DNA of 64,000 nt. Source: Callaeas wilsoni. Its lineage: Eukaryota; Chordata; Aves; Passeriformes; Callaeidae. The stretch spans positions 1 to 64,000 of the forward strand of contig VWPU01019342.1 in the NCBI GenBank assembly GCA_013398955.1, given 5' to 3'. Positions within the stretch are counted from its first letter, which is position 1. The number at the start of each line of letters is the position of its first letter. The translations under genes were made by a program, and so were the position numbers. The notes below the pieces were generated by a model. The model was given only the letters and a program-made list of their open reading frames with translations. It did not search any database and was not told the DNA's origin. This document shows, in pieces, positions 39,444 to 50,400 of the stretch.

Positions 39444-39598
39444 CTGCGGACGACAAGCTTCAGCTTCTTGTAGGAGCCTTTCACCAGGGAAATGGCCTCT
39501 CTCCTGGAGCTGCTCAGCTCCACCTCGTTGATGTTCACCACTTCATCACCAGCCTGCAGCTTGGAAGGCAGGGAGTCTGCCTTCCCTCCCTCTTCGAT
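39444..39598 (-). CDS. SHROOM3: SHROOM3 exon, second half of the PDZ domain (partial gene)
   Basis: This 155-bp internal exon encodes 51 codons plus two bases. Shroom3 is a cytoskeletal scaffold at apical junctions. Its C-terminal ASD2 domain recruits Rho kinase and its ASD1 region binds F-actin, driving apical constriction in neural tube, lens, gut and kidney epithelia. The exon translates to [13 protein letters not shown], then [19 protein letters not shown], then [19 protein letters not shown]. It covers the PDZ part with the GDE turn, the INE strand, the alpha-B helix and the last strand, and from memory closely matches mammalian SHROOM3 rather than SHROOM2 or SHROOM4. The carboxylate-binding loop must come from the preceding exon. 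The acceptor has a long pyrimidine tract ending TCTCCTGTGCAG (AG at 39600-39599), and the donor is CAG/GTACGC. The exon starts in phase 0 and ends in phase 2, splitting the final Arg codon. No frameshift or stop is present. The rest of the roughly 1,900-residue protein is not in the window. Confidence 0.95.
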
Positions 39599-40639
39599 CT
39601 GCACAGGAGAGAAGGGAGAAAGTGAGACGTGCCTGACACGGTTTGGCTTTCACCTGCAGAGCTGAGTGTGTGTTTCTCTTGAAAGAACTGATCTACCAGC
39701 CCCAAACTCTGCTCTTGGATTAAAAAAACTGGCCTCCCTTTGCCAGCCAGCTCACTTAAAGGTCTGTGCTTGCCGCCCCTACGTTTCATATAGATGGGAG
39801 CTTGGAATCAGCAGCCAGATGAGTTCTGCCAAGGAGCACTGTTTAGAGTAAGTCTGAAAAGTTTTTGGTATTTGGAAGCAGTAAACACCAGCAAAATGGC
39901 CATGGAGCACCTCTTAATAAGAGCACCTAGGCACCAGCCCAAGGGCAAAGCCAGGATTAGAAGAACTTGGATGTGATTTTTTTTGTTCAAGCTCCCTTTC
40001 AGGATCCAGATGCCTGATGAACAACAGTTTCTTTCTTACTGGCCAGCAGCAAAGCAGGAGCACTCAGGTGTAGGTAGCTCATGACGTGCAGCATCCCTGC
40101 AGGGTATTTCAGCTAGGGATATAAAGAAAGAAGACGATTATTTGAATTTTATGAGAAAGTAAGCAGCCTGCTCCAGGCGGTGTAGTGGCAGGGCTAGAAG
40201 CAGAGTCCTAAGGCACTTCCCTCTGCTTTGTATGGCCCATCATGTACACGGCATATTGACTCCCCAGATGTGTGCCAGCAGAAATACACCAAGTCTGGAA
40301 AGAAGGCAGAGGACAAGAAAATCTGGCCCAGGATCTCTGAACAGCAGCCTTGTGCACTAATGCACTCTCTCTGCAAAGGCAGACACTAGCATAACAGAGG
40401 GCCAGGCTAGGCACTGCAAATCCTGGGTTTCAGGAGACTCGGGAGTGCCACCGGCTCCAGGTGCAACTGATAATTACTTGATCTCAAAACCTGCCACCAC
40501 AAAATCTGCTACTCAAAGCACCCAGCAGTCGCTGCTCAACAGAGGCTGTGACCTGTGTTAGCAGATGTTACAGGACCCACACTTCCGTGTAACATCTCCC
40601 GGCACAGCAGAAGTATAACCTCTTCCTTCAGGCACTCAC
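39599..40639 (-). other. SHROOM3: Intron between candidate MSGK exon and PDZ exon
   Basis: This is a 1,041-bp minus-strand stretch bounded by GTGAGT (40639-40634) and a strong pyrimidine-rich acceptor (39600-39599). It would be the first intron of the short alternative transcript and is also part of the long intron of the canonical transcript. Nothing else was recognised inside it. Confidence 0.5.
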
Positions 40640-40651
40640 CTTCCCAGACAT
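40640..40651 (-). CDS. SHROOM3: Candidate alternative SHROOM3 start, four-codon coding stub (MSGK)
   Basis: On the minus strand CAGG-ATG-TCT-GGG-AAG is followed directly by a consensus GTGAGT donor. The ATG at 40651-40649 has A at -3. The stub ends in phase 0, exactly what the PDZ exon 1 kb downstream requires, so the predicted protein begins [12 protein letters not shown]. The same frame hits a TAG about 26 codons upstream without another ATG, so this ATG is the only start in frame. The isoform would lack the first PDZ strands and the carboxylate-binding loop, so normal PDZ ligand binding would be lost. The phase and donor match is the evidence; transcription is not shown. Alternatively the TTTGTCTCAG just before it could act as an acceptor, making this the second exon of a transcript with a further leader exon. 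A 16-nt cassette inside the canonical transcript would break the frame. Confidence 0.5.
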
Positions 40652-40875
40652 CCTGCTGAGACAAAGAGATGTGTCTGGATTGGATTCAGCCTCAGATCCA
40701 GGCAGGAAGGGCTGCTATTTGCAAGGGTGCAATTTTCAGAGCAGTGAAATTGCACGCATACTTCTGGAAGTTGCTTTTATTTCAAGTCACGCCAAGCAGT
40801 GTGTAATTGAGCCATGCCCCAGACATGTGTGCCGGTTTGGACACAAATCCAGGAGGAAACAACCCGAGAGGGGCG

Positions 40876-40893
40876 TCTCTCTCTCTCTCTCTC
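40876..40893. repeat. (TC)9 microsatellite
   Basis: Nine TC dinucleotides run without interruption, reading as (GA)9 on the gene strand. The run lies in the presumed leader or promoter of the candidate short SHROOM3 transcript. Its length is likely to vary between individuals. Confidence 0.9.
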
Positions 40894-40956
40894 CGGCCTG
40901 CCAGGCAAGCAGGCCCCAGCAGCACCTCCCCCACGGGTTCGGGAAAATAATGTCTT

Positions 40957-40974
40957 AAGTGAAAGTGAAAAAAA
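40957..40974 (+). promoter_or_regulatory. IRF/PRDM1-type element
   Basis: AAGTGAAAGTGAAAAAAA contains GAAAGTGAAA, an exact match to the GAAANNGAAA core bound by interferon regulatory factors. It also fits the AAGTGAAAGTG form preferred by PRDM1 (Blimp-1). It sits about 300 bp upstream of the candidate MSGK start. Binding is inferred from the motif only. Confidence 0.4.
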
Positions 40975-41014
40975 CTATTTATTTAACAAAACGGAGTCCC
41001 CCCGCTGTCACGGG

Positions 41015-41029
41015 AAAAAAAAAAAAAAA
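41015..41029. repeat. A15 homopolymer run
   Basis: Fifteen consecutive A (T on the gene strand) follow a CGGG. There is no evidence of an attached retroposed sequence. It is treated as a simple repeat in the promoter region and is prone to length variation and sequencing error. Confidence 0.85.
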
Positions 41030-41420
41030 TATTGAAACCCCCTCCCCTGTCCCCTAAAAGAGGACTATGGATTTTAGAGTTCTTTCTGTAGGTAAAACCT
41101 GCAGTCCTGAGCTGGGCCGGGCCGGCCAGGCAGGGTCCGATGATCCCCCTTGGAGGGTCCCGCCGAGCAGGTCCGGAGATGACAGCCGGACTCAGATGAA
41201 AAGCAAGCCAAAAACAGTCCAAAAGGGAAAAGAAGCCACCGAGGCAGATCACAGTCCCTTCTCCGCTGAAAGCCGAAGCGGCGAACAAGGAAAAGTCCTC
41301 CAACCAACCAAATGTTGTCAGAATCGGGAGAGAAAAGAATGCAAAACACTCTAGTTGCAAGGTCAAGCTGGCCGCTTTGAAGAGTTCTCTCGGCTTCTCT
41401 CTCCCCCCTTTGCAATTTAA

Positions 41421-44400
41421 AGGTAGACTAGAAATCAAGCAGGTGATGGGGAATACAGTATGGTCATAGAATCACCCCAAGACAACATGTAACTCAGCAC
41501 ATGCAGACACACTGCCCAGGTTTTTACCAGGGCATTAGTTTCAGTGTTGAATGGCGATTTCTCACAGGCAAAGCCGGTCTGTTCCTCTAAACCAAGGAAT
41601 TCCAGCCCAGATACCTTCTAAAATGTAAAATCTGACTTCCCCAAACATCAGCCAATAAATTCTCCAAACCCCCTACAAAGTTAGGTAAAAATCATTGTCA
41701 TTCATCTTACCAGGAAGTCATTCCACTGATGAATGAGTTTTTTCTTTTCTTCTCAAGAATGGATAAAACCACAGGAATGAGCCTTCCCATAAAAAGCCTT
41801 GTATCACAATTACCAGGAAGGGTGAGAGATGAAACATTAGCCCTTGCTGCCAGTATAAATAAATAACAAACGAAAAATGCAGTATTGCTGCAGTTTATTG
41901 CTGCCGTAAAGCAGAACAGGTGGGTATCATTTCAATGAAGTACAATAGTGGGGTACTAGGGGTTAGATTAACCTGTGATATAGTCAACAGAAGGGATTTT
42001 CTGTTTGTTTTTGTTGTATGTTACAGCACATATGATGGAGAAAAGTCCCGCTTGGAAAAATGTCTCTTGTAACAAATACCAGCTACTTCAAAGGCTGCGA
42101 TACTCATCGGAAGCATTTGTATTAACTTGTGCCTGGATGAACCCTAACCTTAAAAAAATCAACAGAATCGTGATCTGTGCTTTATCATCTAACAATTGTA
42201 TTTATATATATGAGGTTTTTCACTTCACAGCAACACTGTTTTAAGGTTCTCTCTGGAACTACATGGGCTACACCGTTCTTTTTCTCCTTTTTCAGTGAAA
42301 ATGGACATTTGGATTCTTCCATATTCACCTTTATAAATAATGTGAAATCAAACACTTTCAGGGAAAACTAAACCCTGCAATACCTTGGATAATGCTGATA
42401 AGGTTATTAACTGCTCTGAAAGAAATCTTTCTTCAAATCCTGATGTGTTCCAGCTTATCCCTACGCCAAGGGCTGTTAAACTGCAGCCTGCAAGGCCAAG
42501 CAGCCAGCCACAGTACCAGAGTAAAGGATGCCTTTAAGGAAAGTTGGTTAGCATGAGTAGAGTCATGTGCAAGTTACTCCAGAGGCTGAAAGTGAATTGC
42601 TTTGCTCCTGTGTACTTAAACTGTCTGTGAGTGAGACCTAAAACCAGACCCACATTTTGCCTTTGGAAGCTTTTGATGGCAGCATCAAAACTGTATTACT
42701 TATGGACTTTGAGAGAATATAAATGGAGATGTGGACTTTTATTTTATTGTTGACACAGTTCTCTCATCTATTACTAACCTGTTAGCCTTTTCATCTGTCA
42801 TCTATCCAGCTGGGGTTACCTGGATACAAATTCCTGAAAGTTCCTGGAAGAAAACATTCACAACAGGCCTGTGACCTGGTACTATTGCTCAGAGAAGCAA
42901 AAAAGGCAAAAAGACTCATAAGGTTCCATCAAAAGTCCAGAAACGAGGCCACCCAAAGCAAGTCTCAGATGTTCCATGTCCATTCTTCCTCTTTGTATGC
43001 CTCTGAAAATATTTGTGTTTAAGGAGTGGTGATATTTCGTGGGAAAGATTGAGTGATTCAAACAAAACAAGCTGCACTATAAACACAAAGCTCTGTCCCG
43101 GTGTAACAATTATCAACAAAGCAAACAAACCTCAGCATGCAGGTAAGCTGTTTAAATGAACACCTGCTTCACTGCGTGAGGGCGCACAGAGCCCAGGATG
43201 GGACGTGCTGGAGGCACGGAGTCAAGGATGGGAGATGTGTGCACACCCTGCAGGCCACAGCAGCCAAGTAACACCAGGTGGGGACCATTTCTGCCTGTGG
43301 TTCCCTGCTCTGAACAGCCTGACTCACCCCGCGTGCCGCATCCCGAGTGAGCGGAACTGGGAAGGCGAGTTTTCCACTGTTCCCTAAATCCCCAGTGGAT
43401 CTCAGTGCTGTCAGTCAGCCAGGGCAGAGCCAGCAGTGCAGTCTGTTGTTTTCAGTGTGAAAGTGGAGTAGTTCAAGCAGCCACAGCATTGCCAAAATCA
43501 CCCTCAAGAATCACTTGTGACAAAAATGTGATGGCCATAAGCTACAGGACCTCGTGCAAGGGGTCAGTCAATAGCCAGGAAGACTTCTTATGGTTTACTT
43601 AAGCTGAGAAAAACAAGGTGAAATGCAGCCAACAAACTTTGTGGGTGTAGTGATGGTCAGTCATCCATCAGGAGCAGGACGAGCCAGCAGGAGCCAGCCA
43701 GGGACTGAAGTTTCTTTCCTTTTGGCTGGATTAGGCCAACTGCTCTGCCAAGTCAAGTCATGAGAGGTGACTCTGGCAAGCACAGGGTGGAGGAATACCT
43801 GAAAATCAGTCTGGCTTTGAACCTTTGGGGCTAGATTCAATGGCTGGTCTTACTGCAGGTGCTGTGAACAGAGCCCAGGCAAGGCCACAAGGGGAGAACA
43901 ACCCTTTCTCCTTGAAATCAGCAGGAGCAGCTGTACAGCAAAACATGTCAATAGCATAAAGACTCTTGTTTTCCATGCCTCAATTTCCCACCTGGAAATG
44001 GACACAATTGTTCTACCTTGCTCTGTCCTGTTTAATTAATGTGTGAGCACTCTGTGGGTGGTGATGATCCAAATCTCAGCTCTTGTTCCAGGAGATGTCT
44101 CTGCAAATCCCTAGCTCGCAGGCCCTGGCCCTGGGGAGGGTCCATGCCAGTTAGAAACACGCAATAGCAAAGTATCCCTTTCCAGAGGGTGTTCCACCAC
44201 CCACCGACAGGATGGTTCCCACTTCTTGCGAAATGCCATCAAACTTCCGTGATTCCAGCGTGTCCCACACACCTCCGTCTTTCTCCTGTTTGCCACAAAC
44301 CCATCTAGCCGATTCTTTCAGGTTCTTTTGGAAGGAGAGGGCAAGGAGCTCTCTGCCAAGCTGGCCTCTCCTAAAATACACCCACTTCAAAAGGCCTCCA

Positions 44401-47400
44401 CAGTCTCCTCGGGCTGACGCAAACTCCAGTCCTTCCGTTGTATTTTCTGCAGTAAAGCCGCCCATGCCCACTGCCCTTTGCTGAAAATCCCAAAGGCCAC
44501 CCCTGGCCCTGCTTTGCATGAGCATTCCAGACCATTTTCTCGCATTAGAGGAGGCTTCTTGTCACTCAATAGATCCTGCAGGAGACTTCAAACCTATGTG
44601 CTCCCCCTTTTTTTGGCTTACTGTAAAAGCAAGAAGTTGCTTAAGCAGATCACCAAGGATACATAAGACTTACTATTACTGCCTTTTGTTTGGCTCACTA
44701 TGGTTACTGTAGGTTCGGAGAACACTGGCTAACTGAGAGCCTTGATTATTTTAAAGAAGTTTGCTTTATTTATTCCTCTCTTCCCTTTCTTCTAGGAGCT
44801 TTTCTAACAACAAATTCTCTGCAGCTCTTAAGATGGATTACTCCATCTTTGTGCCCTTTCTATGATGAATGGTACATGTGATTCCTAAGCTGCAAACTTA
44901 CTTGCTCGAGTTTCTCAACAAAAAAGAGGAGCAGTCAAGCAAAGATGTGTGCACATTGCATGCAGTTGCACAGGTGAGAGCCTCGCCTCGCAGCACGTCA
45001 GGACAATTCCTGGGGGACACCTGGAGATGCCCTGGAAAAAACAGCAAGCCAGCAAAGCAGGGTGTTGACAGAAGCAGCAGCAATTGCAATGACAAACTAC
45101 TGCCCTTTTCGTGTCAGATATTATAATGATGGGAAGAGAAGCATCACAAATGAACTGCTGGAGGTGGCTGTTCAGAATTCCTGAGCTGCTGAAAAAGATT
45201 TTATAGGAACCGACAGGGTGAAAAAGGAAGAAATTTTGCCCCATGAAGTAATAGAGAGAGGGAGCTTTCTCTCATGCAAGGAGTCCCTGACTTTCCCAGG
45301 AGCAGCCTTACAGAAAAATGTTGTCTGCTTTAGACCTCTTATTTTCAAATATTTTACTGGAACCACTTCCATTCTTTCCAGTGGAAAGATGCATTTCCAT
45401 TGAATCTGAGGTTCATCTCTTCACAAGGTCATTAGCAGCAGTGCAATGTGAGGGAAAGGGTTAAACCAGAAAATCTGACTGTATCAATTGCAAATTCAAC
45501 AGCCAAGGTTTTAATCACTTTTCAGTGCCCAGACTGGAACTTCAAACTGGGAAGACTGGGTCATTTCTTTTACCTGTCCACTTTGAGGTGCAGCACAGCC
45601 ACACCAGACCAGTCGTGCATTGCACCCAGTACAGAACAAGGCACACATATTTTCACTTGCTCAGAAAACTCAGCTGAGTTGCTGAATTGATGTGGGCTTT
45701 GTCTTGGAGATTTTTAATCCCCTGTGGAGTTCAGAGATGGTTCTCAAACCTAAAGACAAAGTTGCAGAGCTGCTGAATGTCTCCAGAGAATATGCTGCTC
45801 CCCTCGTTCAACTTTAATGCCATGTCACAATTTGGGGGCAGTGACATGCAGCAGACAGAAATTCCTCCCCATTGTCCCCAGCCTCTGTGTCAGCGTGACA
45901 GAGCAGCTAAGACAATTCAATCAAGAAATAGTTAAGTCAAAGGTCTCCCCCTGGAGCCATGTCTCCGCTGGATTTCCCCATGCCTGGTGCATACACGCAT
46001 CTCAAGAGAATTTAGCTATTGACATTTAGTCCAAGCTAAGGAAAGAGTTTCCAAATTAGTTACTGTTTTATGCTGCAGCTAAGCAAAGAAGGAATTTTTT
46101 CTTATAGTGTTCTGCATTGTTCTGCAGTAACATTTCTGCTCCCAAGTACAAAGCATAGCAGCATGCAGACTAATTTATTTCAGGTAATCACAAAAGGTTC
46201 ATATTGAATGACTTCACCTTGAGAGGCTGAACTTTATTCAGTGGACGAACAAGTTAAATTCCACAGTTTTGTAGGGTTAACAGTGCTCCGAAACCTTTCT
46301 AACACTTTAAAGTAAATCTGTTCTTAACAAGGCATTTTCTCCTGTGCTCAGCCTGAACGTGTTAATGAACATTCAGGCTGTGAGTGCAAGTGGTACAGTG
46401 ACCGTGGGCACCAAAGCCACAATCCAGCTGCAGATATGCCAGTGGGATCTGTGCAGGAGGGATGCAAGTTACTGACAAGTGGCAAAAATTCAAGGTCATT
46501 CCTAGGACTACCCTGCAGGCTCCAAAACTTCCACACCTTTCCATTTCCTGCGTGATTGTTTCCTGTCCTGGGAGCAAGGTTAATCTCAGCAGCCAGCCCG
46601 TCAGCAAAAAGTGGCAAGAAGTGAATGGAAAACAGATTGCTGGCTTCGGCTCCAAGAGATAAGGAGACATGCCTGGATGAGTTTTCGTCTGACTCCTCTT
46701 GGTGACTCTAAATTCCTAAGCCAGTGGAGGAAAGAAGGCTTAGCTCTTAAGATAATTTTCCACCTTCCTAAGCACAAAACTGTTAGGCTCCCACAGAGAT
46801 TTTTACATTTAAAAGAGGAAGGGGCAGGAAAATCAAGTCTTCTTTCAACTAATGCACAAAGAAAGATGGGCCTGTGATGCAGCTTTGATTCAGGCCTTCA
46901 AGAAGCATCCAGGATCTTCTCTGTAACAAGAGGCAAAACTAACAATAAATTTTCTCCACCCCTCTTCATATATACAAGACGGAACTAATCCGTGTTTGCT
47001 GTGGGTAACGCCTCGAGCCGTATCAGGTCCCGCTTTTAGAGGCATGGTACAAACACCTCATCATGGACAATTCCTGCCCCAAGCCCTCCAGGACCAACGG
47101 GCAGGTTTGACAAACAGAGGGATGGGAAACAGATGTGGAAAAGCTGTGATGAGCAAGCAGACAGACAGCACCAGAATCGGCTCTCAGCTACACATTGGCA
47201 ACATATGGACTGAACCTCTGGGCAGGGAGAAGAGCAGCTGCAGGACAGGGCAAAGCCAGCTGGTTCTCAGCCAGCGTAAATCCATCACCAATGCTTCTTC
47301 CTGCCTTTCCCTCCTGTTGCTTACAGCCCACAGCAACCGGGCAAGGCAAAGAAGGACTGAGGTGCACCCGGGGTCAGCTACAGAACAGCAATGCCAGTGC

Positions 47401-50400
47401 AGGTGCAGAGCAGTGCTTGCCCTTTGAGGGACCACTTTGTCCCGTTCTTCCTCTGCTTCCTGCTTCCAGCTCCAATCCCAGCCTGCAGAACACACCCTGC
47501 CCGTGCTCCTGGGAATCAGAGAGCCTTCTCTGCTCACTGTTTGGTTTTTGCAAACAATCCATTCCAAGCATGCCACAGAGGGTATAGCACCGGGTGACAC
47601 AAATATTGGGGCCTGGAGCACGTTGACTTGATCCTGTTTGGTCTGCGGTGATTATCGGCCGATATCAGCTCAAGGGGCTACAAGAACTCGTTCCCTGTTC
47701 CTCTGTTGTAGCTGATACAGCTCGCCCCTCTCCAGAGCACACAAAGCCAGTGGCTGCACATGGCTGAGAGTTAATATTTGCTTTGCAAAGGGAGAGTTAA
47801 AAATAGCTGTTTGCCAAAGAGTCTGCTGGAAAGGTCTTCTGCTCTGCGCCAAACACGCCCAAGGACTCCTTTTTTTCACCCTGCTTTGCCATCCTGCCCC
47901 CAGCCTTACAGTCTTTCCTCACATTTTGCACAAGGTTTCAGTAAGTAAAAACCCAATTCCTACAACATTTTGACAGCGAGCTCATCACAGCCTAGGCAAG
48001 AGGCTATCAAATGTGTGGCCACCCAACACGGGAGAGAGCACTGCCTCACAGCTATGGAGTCCGTGGCACTCAGTGTTCCTCACCCAGTGCCATGCATCCC
48101 TCAAAAATGGAGATGGACCTGTGGAAGCAGCAGAGGTAAGGTGCTGTTCTGGGACTGCCTGAACACTGCAAATCTTAGGATATACAGTCACTGGCATTAG
48201 CTGTTCCCTAATCCTTCCCACAAGGACCTGTACAGAGCCCGCACACCATCTCCAAACAGCCTTTCTTGGTGGTTGCAGTGTATCCCTCAAACTGTGGGAT
48301 GTTACGGACTACCATTCGCTCACAAAAAAGTAAAAGGTGCAAGAATTGGCCCACCTCAAAAATGCCCCCTTTGGCACTGAGTGCAAATGGATCGGTATAG
48401 GAATGTGTCATTATTTTTTGGCAGGTTTTTTTGCTTTGCACCGCACGACCTTCTGTGCCATCCGTCCCCTCCCTCTGCCCATCCTTGCCATCTAGGAAAG
48501 CAGACCAGTTGGAGATGTGTCTGCAAAATTGTGTTTGTTCCCTACTCCAAGGATGACTTTTCAAGGCTGGGGAAAGCCAACCCTAGCATCACAGGAACAG
48601 CCATAGAAGGAAATTCAGTCACTGCTTTAATCTCCTGGCTGTTCTAAAATCAAGGCGCAAATGGCAATGTGCCCTTCTCTACAGGATATTTAACAAGTTT
48701 TCCCAGACTTTTGTATTACTTTTTTACATTTGCTTTTATGACCTACATTGCCATAGCCTCCTGAGGCTTGACAGGGTGACCAACTGACATGAGACTTTCT
48801 TTGGATTGTCTCATTTTTGGGTAACTGGAAAATATTCCCAGGTAAGAAAACGTGGCTGAGACATGCACACCTGGGAACAGTTTGGAGGAGAAAGGAGACA
48901 ATCAGCAGCTCTCAAAGTACAGCTGTCGAGGGTTTTCGTCATCACATGATTAGGCAGTGAACTTCCTATCTTGGCATATTGCTCACATGAATTCAAAGCA
49001 GAAATGTCAAGAAAATCCACCCTGCAATAAGGTAATTCCATAAATTAGGTGAATCTAAAGGTATGGGATTTTCTGGCTACTGGAACAGGTAGTACTTCTC
49101 TTTCCTGTAGACAGATCCTTGGCCCCAGCATGGCCAGTTACTGCTTTTGATGTTTGCCAGTTCTCTTTCCCTCATTTCCCTTCCCCAATACTAACACTTC
49201 CATTATACCTATTATAAATAGCAATAATGATAGTAATGAAAACAGCAGTAATCATCCTCAAGAACTTTCCTTCCATTAGCTAATTTGACCTTTCAACACC
49301 ACGGGGAGACAGCAGGAAGTATTGTTCCTAAATTAGAGAGGAATAAAAACAGGAGCCATGTTTGTGTAACTTTTCCAGGGTCACAGAAAGCACCACACAG
49401 CAGCACTGGAGCCGCACTCCCTGCTCTGACTGAGGTCACGCTGCGCTGATGCCAAACCAGACTCCCCACCTCTAATACTTCATCCACATCCCCAGCACTG
49501 GGGCATTGGCTCTCACAGCGATGTTCCCTTTCCTACAACCATGAGGAACTGCTCTTGGATGTCCTTCCCTCATTATTTCCGATTTCCCACTTGTCTCCAC
49601 AGCTTTAATTCTCCTCTGTTTGCTGCGGTTGTCCTCTCCCTCATGATGCTATCATTTCCCTTTCTACATTTTGCCCTCCTTTATCATGCTCTTCTTCCTC
49701 CCTGAGGCCAGTAATACAAGCGATTAACCACTAAACAGTCTGAGAGGAAATAAAAACAGATGATGCAGCAGAGCCACGCTTGATGAACCGACCGCAGCTC
49801 TTGCCAGGACTCGATAGCTGCTGAAGGGATTTAGGTATGCACTTCTCTCTCATTTTAATGAGAATCAGACATCAAAATTTTTAGGCACTCTTTGAAGATC
49901 AAAGCTTAGAGCAGCCAACAGCAAATAAAACTCAGTTCAACATTCAGAGAGGTGTCCTTCAGGGCAGGAGAGTACCGCTGGCATCCCTAGGGATGAGAAG
50001 GAAAAGCTAACGGACTTTCCAGAAGGAGCTGGGCTGGCTCACCCCAGCATCTTGACTCAGTGCCAGGTCACACACCCTGCACAATGCCACAGCCAGAGCT
50101 CCCCTCGGACCAGAGAATGGATGGCAACAGCACGCGGCTCAGAGCGACGGTGCCGGGACAAAAGAGGAATTTCACGGTCCAAGCCATTGTCATCACATCA
50201 CTCTTGGCAAACCCTTTCTTTATTCCCCCAGCCTTCTGTAATTATTAAAAAGTCTTGTCAAGTGAATTTAGTGCCCACGAAAGATGCCAGGCTCACAGCC
50301 CGAGAGATTCCTTTTCCTTGCCTACAGATCAGTTTGTCACCCCTCCTCCCTGCCACCTTCTTCCCGGTTGCTTTTGTCTCCAAGGAAGACTCTTCCTCTG

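Larger units (their letters stand above)
40652..41420 (-). promoter_or_regulatory. Candidate leader and promoter region of the short SHROOM3 form
   Basis: The part at about 41080-41400 is moderately GC-rich and CpG-containing, lies just upstream of the MSGK stub and differs from the AT-rich flanks. It contains the interferon-response-like motif (40957-40974), an A15/T15 run (41015-41029) and a (TC)9 run (40876-40893). If transcription starts above 40826, the leader would hold three short upstream ORFs, at 40826-40782, 40815-40777 and 40759-40736. All of them end before the MSGK start and could reduce its translation. No clear TATA box was seen, and the transcription start is not defined. Confidence 0.35.

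Noticed and set aside
41463..41475. CATAGAATCACC, like the terminus of an antisense CR1
   Set aside because: Only about a dozen bases match and the following sequence does not continue as CR1.
47081..47110. Minus-strand LEG-containing stretch checked as the missing first PDZ exon
   Set aside because: It lacks the WGF loop, and no donor in the needed phase follows.
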